From: Platerodrilus igneus
Taxonomy: Eukaryota; Arthropoda; Insecta; Coleoptera; Lycidae
NCBI GenBank assembly: GCA_036346225.1
Contig: JARFIW010001670.1
Coordinates: 186,001-250,000 of the forward strand
DNA length: 64,000 nt
Direction of reading: 5' to 3'
Part shown: positions 33,930 through 46,087 of the stretch, one piece after another
How the letters are laid out: each line of letters begins with the position of its first letter
How positions within the stretch are numbered: the stretch's first letter is position 1
Program-made: the position numbers and the translations under genes
The notes under the pieces: generated by a model
The model's input: only the letters and a program-made list of their open reading frames with translations
Database searches by the model: none
Told to the model about the DNA's origin: nothing

Positions 33930-34375
33930 AACAAGAAATTTTATGACAAGTGACTCAATATTAGCATTTTACCATCATTGGGGTTCGTCGGGACAGGAGT
34001 AGTAAAGTTGTGTAATATTTAACACGAACACGTTATAGGAAGTACAGCATCACCTAGCTCACAGTTTGGGCCTTTGTATTGTTTTATCTGAGTTTGCAAC
34101 ACTCGGCACAAAGGAAATTCTGCTCAACCGCCAAAAGTTATAATTATAAACAATAAGTAAATTTAACGAGTTTTAAATTAATATCAAACAAGGAAATGTA
34201 ATGGCAAGTAACTCAATATTAACCACAAGGGCATCATGTCGGCGTGTTTCATCCTTATTGGGGCTCATCAGGAGAAGAATAGCAAAGTTGTAATATTTAA
34301 CACGAACACATTGTGAGAAAAAGGGCATCACCTGGCTCACAGTTTGTGCCTGCGTGATGTTTCACCTGATTTTGC
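33927..34375. repeat. Local direct duplication, two units of about 190 bp
   Basis: Units start near 33927 and 34183. They share ATCAAACAAG, CAAGT.ACTCAATATTA, TTGGGG.TC.TC.GGA, GTAATATTTAACACGAACAC and GGCATCACCT.GCTCACAGTTTG-like blocks. Identity is around 80% by eye. Probably two tandem fragments of one dispersed repeat. Confidence 0.7.
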
Positions 34376-35870
34376 AAGTGATGAAGAAATTACTTTATCA
34401 TAGCGATTACAAATTGTACGGATTTTTGTCTAAGCTCTCATAATGGCGTCATGTAGTAACTAGTATTACATTATGTTCTTATCTACCCACTTCCTGTGAT
34501 TATAACTTTAAGTGTTTCTCTGACGTAAAGGTTATTTCAAGAAGTAGAATTTTAAGCAAAAAAAGATTATACGGCAGGATTAGATCTCGTTTTATTTTTA
34601 GGCAACGTTGGGTTAAACGTAACACTTATTTATTACGTACAATTTTTATTAGAGATCTTATTGAGATTTCTCAACCCTAATTTTAGGAACACTGAATAAA
34701 ACACTCCGGTCCGAATGGCCTAGTTATTTTAGACGGTATTACTAATAAATATATTCAACTAGGACGTTCGCACTTAGTAAGCAGTTGTTAAAATCCATCA
34801 TTGTCAGTAGAATATGACAATGATTCTGATCGCACGTCACAGTTCCGAAGGTGTTGCTTTAAGTATGAAATGCATTTACTTGATTATACAGAAAATTATC
34901 CACTCTTTTATTTTTCTGATGCGATACTTTTTTTAAAATTTCATTTCTAGTAGAATTGTATACTTGAGATCGATCTTTTGAATCCAAAATCGTTTCTAAG
35001 GAATTTTTGTGCATGTAAAATGTCGGTTCCCAAAAATCAAAATTCTAGAATTTATTTCTAATAGATTTCTTAACCTAAGCATAACCTTTTATGGAGTGTC
35101 GCTCCTTTTGCGTTATGTGCAAGTCAGTGGCGACCGCGTTATTGTCAAAAGCAGTGACGTAAATACATCCTCTCTTTGTCAGCCCTGCAATGCGGATGGG
35201 TGTCAAGTACAAAGAAGCTCAAACGATAAGAAATTCTAACCAATTATTGTAATCAACTAACCATAATTCAATTTCAACATATACAAATTTGGCAAGTAGG
35301 AAACGGTCACAAAAATTTCAGGCTTTTGAGATTGATTCACAAGTCAGTTTAAGGGCCGGTTTTCTGATGTTATTAATACTATGAACAGCTGAAATCAACA
35401 ACGCAGAATAAGTATAATTACAATGAACACCATCTGCACTTTGCATTTTTCTGTTTTCTTTCCAAGAGTTAATAAATAAACTGGTTGAAAGGGAGTGTTA
35501 ACTCTAACAAATAGGTTGGTAGTATTCTTAGTTGCAATGTCAGTAGCAACTTGCAACTGCAGTTTCATTTCCTGAAAATACAAAAAGTGAGATACACCTA
35601 CTAGTTTGGTTCAGACGATCGCAACGACTTGCATTAGTTGCCTTGCGTAACTGAAAGATTTTAAGAAAAAGTTCTTGTGCGTTTTGCATGTTATTGCGTG
35701 TTGGTCTTCGCTTAGGTCTTTCATAGAAACGTAAGTATTTATTTAACTATTTTTATAAATCTACTAGTGATCTGAACATATCTTAATTTGCATTGAACCT
35801 TACATATTTATCTATACCTTCATTTTAAAATTATTATCTTTTTTTAATTAAAGCGTTTTGATACTTTAAT
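34376..35870. other. Unannotated AT-rich sequence
   Basis: Short frames only, with no recognised domain or repeat. Confidence 0.4.
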
Positions 35871-36338
35871 ATGGTTTTAAATAGCCATTACTTATTTAAT
35901 TACATTGGGACTAATTTCACTAAAAATTGTATAAAACAAGCAGATAATTTATATTACAAAATAAGCTCCACAAGCGACACTGCAAGAAAACGAAAAAAAA
36001 CACTTTTGGAAAAACAGGAGCAAGATTCCAAAAATAAGTTTTTTACATCTAAAGGACTAGATACACAAAATCAAGAACAAGATATGGAAGATGTTGGTCT
36101 TTCGACAAATGCCACTAGTTCTGTTTCAGGCAGATGGCAATCATCATTTATTTCAAAAGACTTCGACCACGGCACAAGTACATCGTATAGTGACAGTCTC
36201 GATAAAAATTTGGAACTTGATACCTCTACAAATACAGAGGTAAATGTGAATGTGAATAGTACTGTGTTACTCAGTGAACCATTTTTGGATCTAACAAAGG
36301 AATATCCTACTAATTTAACCAATCTTTTTAAGAGTTAA
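35871..36338 (+). CDS. Unrecognised 155-aa open frame
   Basis: ATG 35871 to the stop at 36336-36338. Residues about 40-60 are basic (ARKRKKTLLEKQEQDSKNKF); the rest is Ser/Thr/Asp-rich and acidic, ending in DLTKEYPTNLTNLFKS. No membrane segment or Cys pattern. The basic block followed by acidic, Ser-rich text loosely resembles N-termini of ZMYM-type hAT proteins, but no diagnostic motif follows downstream. It may be a transposon fragment or spurious. Confidence 0.25.
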   Translation: MVLNSHYLFNYIGTNFTKNCIKQADNLYYKISSTSDTARKRKKTLLEKQEQDSKNKFFTSKGLDTQNQEQDMEDVGLSTNATSSVSGRWQSSFISKDFDHGTSTSYSDSLDKNLELDTSTNTEVNVNVNSTVLLSEPFLDLTKEYPTNLTNLFKS

Positions 36339-37229
36339 TGTTTTTCTACATGACATTTAAGAAAGTAAATAATTAATCAGGGATTATGTAAATCAAGGAT
36401 GCGTTTTCTAAAGATAATAAGAATAGAAGTTGTCGTCTTCACTATTGTTACTTAGTAAGCGCAAGTGAAAATAAAAGCAATACATTAAACTTGCTGCACA
36501 AATCGAATGGTTAGATGTGCTATTCCAAATTAAAACTTTTACTTTACCATCAACCATGTTGACTGTTTGCTTCAGTAAGGTAAAGCTAAAAAACTGGAAT
36601 TAATATTTAGCAGTGTTTGCCAAAAAAACGTTGCAGGGCATTTGCTAGCTTCATTTCGTTTAACAAGTCGTTTTACTTATAGTATGTGAAAAAAAAGCTA
36701 TACACGCAATATAGAAGATACCTTACTATTAAAACAAGGAACTTACTTTTGGGAAAATGTTTAGGACAGATTTTTCGATATTACTTTAACACCATCTCAT
36801 CGCATATTGCTATTTTGTGGACATGAAAAAAGCTTTTCAGAATCAAATGAATTATAACGGTAAATTCTTTTTAAATTTAGTTCATTCAATTAAGTAATTA
36901 TAATTTCATATTGCAAAAAGTACTTGAGGGACCAAAAAGATCTATTTAATATCTTTCCCAAAAATTCAAAATGACGTTATTGCGAACAAGGAAGAGAGCA
37001 ACGGAAGTAACGTAAATAGTCCGCACCGATTGCCACAACAAAAAAAGAAGGAAAACAAGTATGCCCTGTTATCTACCTAGTCGTACAGAAGGGAATGTTT
37101 AATAAAAAGAAAACCTAAGACCGATTCGTCCTGCTGAAATAAATTTAAAATAAGGTTTAGTAAATAATAGGTAAATAAAATAAATAAGTTCAACATGTTT
37201 GGTTGTAAAAACCCTATAAATCAATCCAA
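36339..37229. other. Unannotated AT-rich sequence
   Basis: No gene or repeat recognised. Confidence 0.4.
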
Positions 37230-37695
37230 TAGGATACATAATCATCATTAGGTCTTCAGTCCTAGAACTGATTAGACGCGTACCATCATTGTTCCCTATT
37301 CTGAACTAACCTACAGATTTCCCTGAAATATGCACAGTTTGCATCTATAACTGTCTGATCTAGGTCTACATCTACCTCTTTTTTCCTATCTCTGCTTGTA
37401 ATATATCACATACTATTCCCCAAAAATGCCTTAGAACGTATTCCGCCCTACTATTTCTCTTTTTCCCCAGATATCCTTGTTCCCCTACTATTTCTGTAAC
37501 TTATTTGTTATTATCTTTGTCTGTCTATGCTATCGTCCTCATACATCTGAAGCACATCGTTTCAAAAGGCTGCTACCGTTTTTCTGTCTGCGTTTCAGAC
37601 TTCCCGTATTTCATAGGCATACTGTGCTGTGCTTCACACATATGCTTTCAACAATTTTCTTCTTATTCTATGTTTGTTGTCTTTCCTCATAGGCG
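37230..37695 (-). pseudogene. RTE-like LINE, C-terminal fragment
   Basis: Closely parallels 39298-39780: the same C-terminal region of the reverse-transcriptase protein plus the start of the 3' region, with many indels. No open frame of useful length remains. It lies next to a second fragment at 37700-38050. Confidence 0.7.
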
Positions 37696-37699
37696 ATGT

Positions 37700-38050
37700 T
37701 CTTTCTTGTTAGATGCAGTTCGATCACTTTCTATTGTTTTACAGTTATATGCCCTATTTCTCCGACCTTCAATGGTTGTGAAGTGAGGTAAGCAGTCTGT
37801 GGCTGCCAAGTTCCCCCAACACTTAACCATTTGGCGATTTAATATATTTTCCAATATATCTTTTCGCACAATCAACATTTCGCAACCAACAACTAGTTGT
37901 TTATACTAATCATCAGATTTATCTGCGCTTATTTTTTCGTCATTAGGTTTTCCATCTCAAAACTCGTTGGACGCGTACCTGCACTTATTTATATTCTGAG
38001 CTAGCCTACATAGTTCCCTGAAATTCTCACACAGCATGTGTATTCAGGTT
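37700..38050 (-). repeat. RTE-like LINE, 3' end fragment (last codons and 3' region)
   Basis: Parallels 39050-39390, sharing GTGGCTACCAAG-like, CCCCCAACACTTA and GGATGCGTACCT-like blocks. With the preceding fragment this makes two 3' ends of the same LINE family in tandem. Confidence 0.7.
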
Positions 38051-38535
38051 AATCTTCTTTGGGAATTAAACCACTCATAGTTTTTAAAATTAACTTTATT
38101 TACGTTTCGATCCATGACCTAGGATCGTTGTCAAAATAATAATAAAAACTTCAAGTTTGACATTTATGACATAAATTGAAGGTGACTTTGATTTATTGAT
38201 GTTTGAAATATTTGGTTTGAGTATACTAAGCAAAAATTTTTAAAGTTTAACAGAATGATTGCCTTCAATTTGTGTTGCGACCTGGGATCGGCTTTCTTTA
38301 GGTAGTCAATACGCTTAACGTGAAATCAGCTGATTAATTTTTATTGGTGAATTTTATATAAATTCAATAACTTGGAATTGGAAAACGTTTTTTAACATGT
38401 TTCTATTTATACAATTGAGAGGATGGTTATTAAAGAAGTGTGTGATTGCATTATTGAAAGGCTTAAGTAGTCGTTTTTTTATATTTATTTTGAGGGGGAA
38501 AATTCATTATGATTTAAGTTACCTCTTTGGTAGAT
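38051..38535. other. Unannotated sequence
   Basis: It contains TTTACGTTTCGATCCATGAC and a nearby GGATCG phrase, reminiscent of insect repeat ends. No gene. Confidence 0.3.
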
Positions 38536-38537
38536 TT

Positions 38538-38750
38538 TAACATGGTTCTGAGGCGACTCTATGGTGGGTTTACACTTGTCAGATACCAATGTTGTTCTAT
38601 GAAGATTGTATATGGATCTGAGGCGACCCTATGGCGGGTTTACACTTGTCAGATACCAATACTGTTCAACGGAGATTGTATATAGTTTTGAGGTAACCTT
38701 ATTGTGGATTTATACTTGTCAGATACCAATGCTGTTTTACAAGGATTATT
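38538..38750. repeat. 70-bp tandem repeat, three units
   Basis: CTTGTCAGATACCAAT recurs at 38575, 38645 and 38715, exactly 70 bp apart. Each is preceded by a TCTGAGGCGAC-like and GGTTTACA-like block. Confidence 0.9.
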
Positions 38751-39039
38751 AATGTGCTTATTTTTATGTAATTAGTTATTCTATGTATAAATAGAAATCA
38801 TGTATGTAGGCTGTATTTCATGTTAATATTGCAAGGAAAACCCAGGAAAAACTTGCAATGCTACCTAGATATTGTGGGCATTTGATTTTCATTTGTTATT
38901 TCTTTTAGTAATGGAATCCATTGTTTACTGAAAGTCACGGATTCGTTTGCAACTCAGTTATTTTTATGTAGGGTTATATAATCAGCTTCTTTGATTTTGC
39001 GTTTTTGGTGGTTTTCTTCTTTTTCTTCTTTTCTTCTTT
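38751..39039. other. Unannotated sequence
   Basis: No recognised feature. Confidence 0.4.
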
Positions 39040-40378
39040 TCAGGGAGTATGTGTATTCAGCTCGTTCCCTTTCTATTGTTTTCTAATTTTATACCCTATT
39101 TTACCGAGATTCAGTGAAGGAGGTTAAGCAACCTGTGGCTACCAAGATCCCCCAACACTTAGACATTTGCCGAAATAATGGTTTTCCAGTAAATCCTTTC
39201 ACACACTTAACATTATTCGAGAATATTGCCCAACCAATTCTTGTAGTTACTTATAATAATCATCATGTTTAAGCACAGTTATCTTTTCGTCAATAGTTTA
39301 TCCATCTTGGGATTGGTTGGATGCGTACCTCCATTGAATTATATTCGGGGCTAGCCTACACATCTCCCTGAAACCTTTACAGCCTACATCTTTTACTATC
39401 TGTGTGCAGTAGTCTAATCTAGGTCTGCCTCTTCTTCTCTTTTTTCCTATCTCTGCTTCTAATATATTCCGCACTATTCCCTCATGCCGTAGTATGTGAC
39501 CTATCATCCTATCTCTCCTATTTTTTACCGTTTTCCACATATTTCTTTCTTCCCCTACCATTTTTAGTACCTCTTCGTTCTTAACTTTGTCTGTCCATGA
39601 TATCTTCATCATACGCCTGTAACACCACATTTCAAAGGCTTCTACCTTTTTCTTGTCCGCTTCTCCTAGTGTCCAGGCTTCACAGCTGTACAGTGCTGTG
39701 CTCCACACATATGTTTTAAGCAATCTTTTCCTTGTTTCTATGTTTGTGGTCTTTGAGCACAGTAGTTACTTTTTGTTGTTAAATGTAGCACGACCTTGTG
39801 CTAATCTTTGTTATATATCTTTTGTGCTTTTCCCATCTTGCGTTATTTGGCTTCCTAGGTAGCAGAAATCCTTAACCTCTTGTAAGTTCGTGTTAAATAC
39901 TTGTATTCTTGTTTTTGATTTATTTTCCCCGCCTTTGCATACTAGAACTTTAGTTTTAGTTTTGTTAATTTTCATACCGTATCTCTCTGTTAGAACCGTT
40001 TCCATTTCATTAAGAGCAGCTTCTAACTCTTCCTTGCTAGACGCTAATACCGCTATATCATCTGCAAATCTAAGCATATCAATTTTTTTGTCCCTGCATA
40101 GTAATTCCAAATGTCTTCCTGCATTTGACAGTATTCATTGCCTCTTCTATGTACAAGTTAAAAATCAATGGGGATAAGGCACATCCCTGTCTCACCCCCT
40201 TTCCTAATGTTTACTTCTCTACGTTCCTGCTCTAATTCTATTACTGCTGTTTGCTCTTTGTATAAGCTATGTACTATTCGTCTATCCCTGTAACTTATTC
40301 CAATCTTTTTGAGTATTTCAAACATTTTTTTCCAATTTACATTGTCGAATGCTTTTTCCAGATCTACAAACAAACAAA
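39040..40378 (-). pseudogene. RTE-like LINE, reverse transcriptase and C-terminal part (copy split by BEL)
   Basis: Minus-strand blocks from 40373 downward are FVDLEKAFDNVNW, YKEQTAVIELEQE, GETGMCL (normally G-x-RQGC-type), the catalytic MLRFADDIAVLASS, KTKVLVCKGGENK, DFCYLGSQITQDG, SCEAWTLGEADKKK and SWTDKVKNEEVL. The stop is at 39298; 39040-39297 is 3' region shared with the fragments at 37.2-38.0 kb. Two or three frameshifts. The 5' half of the same copy lies at 43505-44760, on the other side of the BEL element. Confidence 0.9.
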
Positions 40379-42746
40379 ATTCTTATAATATGTTTTTACA
40401 AGAATATTTTGATCTTGGTCATATGATTTTAGCCGAAAATCCATCCGATTATATTTTACCACATCATGCCATCTCGAAAATAACAAGTAGTACTACCAAA
40501 TTACGCGTTGTTTTTAATGGATCTTCCGTGGATTCAGTAGGTCTTTCTCTCAACAATAGATTATATGCTGGTCCCAAATTACAGTGCAATTTACCAGATA
40601 TAACAAATACATTTAGATCGCATAAAATTGCTGTTTGTGCGGACATTCGCATGATGTACCGGCAGATCTTACTTCGTAAGCAAGATTGTCAATTTCAGCA
40701 TATATTTTGGAGACCAACTCCACAAGACAACATTTCTGAGTACGAGCTTAGAACTCTTACATATGGTTTAGCTCCTTCCGCTTTCTTAGCTCAAAGAGTT
40801 CTTCGGCAATTAGTTATAGACGAAGGAAACTCTTACCCCCTGGCTTCTGAAGCTATTATGTATCATACCTATATGGATGACGTAATTAGCGGTGCTGAAA
40901 GTATTGCTGAAGCGAAGCAACTACAGCACGAGCTAGTAAAACTTCTTTCTCTAGGCCAGTTTGATTTGCGCAAATGGTCTAGTAACTCTGAGGAATTGTT
41001 ACAGGATTTCGAACAAGCTGAATTAGAAACTCTAATTCCTTTCTCTGATGACGTTAGTGGTATAAAGATACTAGGTTTAGTCTGGAACCCTGGAATAGAC
41101 GTGTTCACTTATAACGTGATACCCTTTAAAGGTGAATTTACAAAACGCTCTGTACTTTCTTATATGGCCCGCATATTCGACCCTTTAGGGTGGTTAACTC
41201 CCGTAATATTTGTAGTAAAGCATATGTTACAACGACTGTGGGTTCAACAAATTGATTGGGATGATACCCCTGATCATAAGTGGTGTCAGGAATGGCATGG
41301 CTTTTGTAACCAAATTACTATGTTATCCCAGCTAAAAATTCCTCGTATCTTGTCTCATTTTCACGGCACTTATCGATTACTAGGATTTTGCGATGCAAGC
41401 GAAAGGGGATACGGCGCTTGTGTCTACTTGTATGTTGTTAATGATAAATCGGTAGATTGTAATCTTTTACAAGCCAAGAGCAAGGTTGCTCCTCTAAAGC
41501 ATCTTACTATCCCACGCTTAGAACTTTCTGGAGCTCTTTTATTAGCCAAATTAATTCATTCTATGCGTTCAAATAAATTTCCATACCCTATTTTGGAAAC
41601 TAAACTTTATTCAGACTCTCAAGTCGTACTTACATGGTTGCGTACGCCTACATATTTGTTAAAACCTTTTGTGGAAATCGAGTAAGCCAAGTTCTAGACT
41701 ATACCTCCATTGATCAATGGAGCCATGTTTCCGGAGAACTTAACCCCGCTGACGTCGCTTCTCGTGGACTCACCCCTTTTCAATTATTACGCCACGATTT
41801 GTGGTGGAAAGATGCATCTAATTTAAATGATGTTTGTTTTAACCTCAACTATTCTTTTGTTCCTTTGAGTGAAGTACCTGAATTAAAATCAATTACTACA
41901 CTACTGGTTGCATTAGAACAGTGCGATTTTGCTGAATTCATGGGAAATTTTTCTTCTTTAAGTCGCTTGCAATATGCAACGGCATATATTATTCGTTTTA
42001 TTTATAATTGCCGTCACCCCATGGGGAAAATTCTAGGTCCTATTTCACGTGATGAATTACATAATGCATCACAAACATGCGTGAAACTTGTTCAACGACA
42101 GTTTTTTGCAGTAGAATTGTTGCAAATAAAAAATAAAAAACCTCTCTCCGCCTCTTTTAGAAAATTATCGCCGTTTATCGATACTCTAGGTTTGCTTAGG
42201 GTGGGCGGTCGCTTACAGCATTCACAATTAAACTATGATAGCAAACATCCTCTGTTATTGCCTAAAAGGGCAGCTTTATCTAAACTTATTTGCGACCACT
42301 ATCATGCGTTATCTTTGCATTCCGGACCTCTTACCACACAAGCTCTTATTCTAAGAAAATACTGGATTTTAGGATCACGATCGTTAATACGACAACGAAT
42401 ACATCAATGCATACCATGTTTCCGATTTAATTCCAAGCCTTCTCAACCCATTATGTCTAATTTGCCTCCGTCCCGTGTACAATTAACTCGTGCCTTTACT
42501 CATGTTGGAGTTGACTTTGCAGGACCGTTGCTTGTTAAGTCTTCCATTCGGCGTAATGCTTCTTCTTTCAAATCATATCTTTGTGTTTTCGTGTGCATGT
42601 GCACAAGAGCAGTTCACTTGGAATTAGTTTCCGAACTTACTACTAAATTATTTCCCGGTAGCGATGGTGTTGTTCGCGTGGTGTCGGTAAAAACCATCCA
42701 CGGTTCCCTCACTCGGCCGGTAAATAAAATAATACCCTTCCTTTAG
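40379..42746 (+). pseudogene. pol: BEL/Pao retrotransposon pol: RT, RNase H, integrase with internal deletion
   Basis: The 5' end is missing; coding begins inside RT (YILPHHAISK, LRVVFNGSS, CADIRMMYRQI, YGLAPSAFLAQRVL, catalytic YHTYMDDVISGA). RNase H follows with LLGFCDASERGYGACVYL and KLYSDSQVVLTWL. A frameshift near 41680 leads to the Pao-type linker (SHVSGELNPADVASRG) and the integrase zinc region (H..H...CIPCFRF) with the first catalytic Asp in VGVDFAGPLL. After ELTTKLF the frame jumps directly to PGSDGVVRVVSVKT, the C-terminal DUF5641-like end, so the integrase middle with the other two catalytic residues is deleted while the frame is kept. Confidence 0.92.
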
Positions 42747-42957
42747 AAAACTAATTTTTTCTTGTTTCTTTCTCAAACTTAGATTTAGTTTTTTTTTTTT
42801 TAAAAAATCGCGTTTTATTTTGCTTTTTTTTCTATCCCGAGCATCGGCGGGTAAACCGTAGTCCACTACTGGGAGGAAATGCCCAGTTGTAATACAATTT
42901 TCTTTTCAAGTTTCTAATATATCTCTTTTCAAAAATGTTCATTTTTGGTGGGCGGTT
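42747..42957 (+). other. BEL/Pao 3' untranslated region
   Basis: T-rich sequence between the pol stop and the presumed LTR, ending TTTTGGTGGGCGGTTA, which fits the purine-rich tract seen before BEL LTRs. Confidence 0.5.
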
Positions 42958-43502
42958 ATGTTCGCGCCATTTCGCTTTCCCAACGTGGTATTCTTTATCA
43001 AGCCAGGCGAGATAAGGAATACCATAATTTAATAGAGTCGATTAACAACCATCCGCGAACGCGAACGTGTTTCTTCAATTCTAAATATTACTCTCTAATC
43101 TCTTTCCTAAAACAACCATTTCCTGACTCCGTTCCTATTTACCTCTGGCCAGAAACAGTACTGAAAGGTGCCGCGTTAGTGCTCCAGATGTCTGTGCTTC
43201 GGTAAGTGCTTTAAGTATTTATGTGACTTGTATTCCAATTCTATGTTTATTTCCTTCTAATCTATACAGTCCACTGTCTACCTTACAAACCCTGGTTTAC
43301 TGCCTACTGCACTCCAGGCAATTTCTAATTGTGCCCTTGTCGTTCCAAGAGGCGCATACACTTAGTGAAGGACGAGAAACGTTGATTGCTTATCTACACG
43401 GTTGAAATTATAGGAGTGTAGCAAACCTAAATTTAAATGATTGGGAACTAAATGATTTTTAATGTAACGAGATGTAAATTTTTAAATATGAAATAGAACG
43501 TA
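42958..43502 (+). repeat. Probable 3' LTR of the BEL/Pao element, about 545 bp
   Basis: Starts TGTTCGCGCCATTTCGC after the GGTGGGCGG tract and ends GAACGTAACA, where LINE sequence resumes. No second LTR exists for comparison because the 5' half of the element is missing, so both ends are inferred from the TG...CA form and the LINE boundary. Confidence 0.5.
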
Positions 43503-43504
43503 AC

Positions 43505-44760
43505 AACTTGATTCCTAAACTGTTGTCGAACAAGAATATAAACTATTTGGTATTTACCTATGTCTCCTTACGACTTCTACGTATATCGTTTTCTAGCATC
43601 ATGTTGAAATAGAGTGCTTGTGATGGTTAAATTGTTTTTGTTGCAACATTCAACTAGCCCATTTACTCTCGTTTATCGTGCCTAAGCCAAATAAATCTAC
43701 TGCGCTCCTTTTCTACCTACACCTACCATTGCAGAAAATTCTCCCCGTAATTACTAAATTTCTATGTCCTACGAATCCTTGTATGTTTCCGATATCTTTG
43801 TAAATCGCTTCTACCTCTTCCTCGCTGTTACAAGAAACGGGATTGTATTATTAATGTTTTTACCTTTAGATTCTAATTTAACCATGAGTATTCTTTCGTT
43901 CTTTTCTAAGTAGTTTTCTACACAGTGTCCTATCTTTTTTCCTCACACCCGAATTTCCTTTCTCTGATCCTAAAGTATCCACTTCAAAAATCTCCCGCTT
44001 CTGATCACCTGACTTCCTTAATCCCTGCCACGTCTAGTGCTAACCTATCCATCTCATTTTTCAGATTCTCCTTACCTACTAGCTTCATGATTCTGACATT
44101 ACACGTCCAAACTCGTAAAATGTTCCCCGTTTTTCTTTTATACTTGCCAAACACAACCTCTGAAGTAGTGGTCTCCGACATATCCGAATGGGGGACTATT
44201 TTGACTCCGGAATATTTTATCTCAGAAGATGCCATCACTAATTTTAAAAACATTTTCAGTTCGCTATGTACTTGGGAGGTAATGTAGTGGTTTCCCCTTA
44301 CCTTCCACATCGCAGCAGTGTGCCTCTCTTACTCTTAAGTACCAAAAGAGCTGCTGCGCTTTCTCGCAGACTTGTTTTAGTCTCCTTCCTCACTAAAGAC
44401 CTTACATGTGATTTTCCAATGCTCAACCCGTAGGTGCTACATTGGCCAGGAAGCGAGTTTTTTTTACCTGGAAAATTTGGAATTTTGCCTAACCCTTGCT
44501 GTTCCAAGCGTGACAACACTCACACACGAGACCTCCATTTTACCTCTCATCCGAACGAGGGTGTATTTTTGTGTGAAATGCTCGCCTAACATTTTTCAAG
44601 CGGACCGTGTCGGGATTCGAACCCCGGGCCTAGGGCGTAGTAGTCACACATATATCAACTACGCCACGGAGCCGCTCTCACTAAAGACCCCACTAATTTA
44701 GTTAAATCTGTTGTTCGGCTCTTTAACTCACTGAAACATGCAAGTCATTCTACCCATTTT
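43505..44760 (-). pseudogene. RTE-like LINE, 5' region and endonuclease (5' half of the split copy), carrying a SINE
   Basis: The reverse complement aligns from leader through endonuclease with 30430-31475. The coding start lies near 44260. Near 44005-44220 it reads NILRVWTCNVRIM and LALDVAGIKEVR. Decayed blocks down to 43505 correspond to GDFNA-region, DLFGLGT, ARKRYT and the VLVRQQFRNQ region. Many indels. A SINE interrupts the leader at 44402-44676, and the BEL element begins immediately after the endonuclease end. Confidence 0.85.
44402..44676 (-). mobile_element. tRNA-derived SINE with 13-bp target-site duplication
   Basis: Read on the minus strand it starts with a tRNA-like head, GGCTCCGTGGCGTAGTTGA (A box) and GGGGTTCGAATCCCG (B box), the internal RNA polymerase III promoter. 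An unrelated body of about 200 bp ends in GGAAAATCACATGTAAGG. CTCACTAAAGACC flanks it at 44389-44401 and 44677-44689, a perfect 13-bp target duplication. It lies in the leader of the RTE-like LINE, so it is younger than that copy. The body recurs at 14811-14923. Confidence 0.9.
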
Positions 44761-46032
44761 AGAACTTTTTCAATAAGCAGGTTCATTTAGAACGGTAAGC
44801 AAAGTTATAAGACACATAATTTTAAAAATGATAGCTAGGGAGAAGTACCGAAAATAAATATTTGTGGGTTTTAGAAAAGTAGAGCCCCAATCTGCAGAAG
44901 AATTATGTATTACTATATTAAGCAATTTATCCAACATGCAATTATATAAACAGGTATAGTTGGGAGAGCTACGATAGAGGCTATTGTTATGGGTGGCACC
45001 TTTTCTGGCGTGCAAGAAATAATTTTAGACTTAAAACATGCAGCTTTTTATATGCACTGTAGCGCCCATAACTTTTATTTAATCATAAATAATTGAAAAT
45101 TTTTTAAAAACACAATTTTTACATATTATATGATAGTAAAATGCAATTGATTTTCGTTTTAAAAAAAATAAAGTATAAATAAATGTTTGAATCCTGAACG
45201 TAGGACCGACAGTTTGAAATCTTTAACACTACCTAAAGATTTTGGTATAAACATAGACCAATGTCTCTTAATAAAATTATTTTAACATAAAAAAATACAT
45301 AAACGAAAAGGCAAAGCATATATTAATAAGCATGGAAAATTTTGATTTTATTTTTCTAACTGTTTTGTATGTCAAATTTTAGAATCTCATAAGCTTTTAC
45401 AAACTACTCAAAGATTAAACCAATATTGATTAAATACATCTCTTAATTCAGAAAACCTCTACATTTTTAAAGAAAACAAAGAATATATTCCAACATTAAG
45501 CAGGAAAGAGAAAAAATTGTAGACTAATAGTATATTAAACTGGAATTTGTAAAAAAAGGTAGACAAAAATTAAAAAAGTGTTACAATAAATTATCCAAAG
45601 GTTATCGATTTAATGATGAATAATCCCAATTTAAAATCATATTTTATTGCGTTAAGCAATCTCATTTGGGAATAATTGTTCATTGTAAGAGCATGATGCG
45701 TGTAGCTGGTGGTTTTGGGGTTAGTGATAACATTTTCCAAAAGCTTTTCTTCTAGCAATCGTTCTCCTAAAATGCTGTTTTCTTAAATGGACTTATACTA
45801 AATTTGATAGTGACTTGTGTTCCTATGACTAAACGTAATATTTATACAAAATTTAGGAATTACATTTTTTAAGGATGTAATGGAAGTTGAATGTGCTGTG
45901 AAAAGACTGCATAATTGAATCAAATGTTAGTAGGCTTTTGATTATCTGGGGCCACCTTCTTAATGCGTCGTAGCAACAAAAATAGCATTTATATACATGT
46001 TAAAATATCAATATTAACTTATTATTCATCAA

Positions 46033-46036
<4 letters not shown>
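44761..46036. other. Unannotated AT-rich sequence
   Basis: No gene or repeat recognised. Several AATAAA-like signals. Confidence 0.4.

Positions 46037-46085
<49 letters not shown>
46037..46085. repeat. (CA)n microsatellite
   Basis: About 24 CA dinucleotides. Confidence 0.95.

Positions 46086-46087
<2 letters not shown>

Noticed and set aside
44590..44675. Functional tRNA gene on the minus strand
   Set aside because: The A and B boxes are present, but a full cloverleaf is not evident and the tRNA-like head continues into a 200-bp body flanked by a target-site duplication, so it is a SINE.
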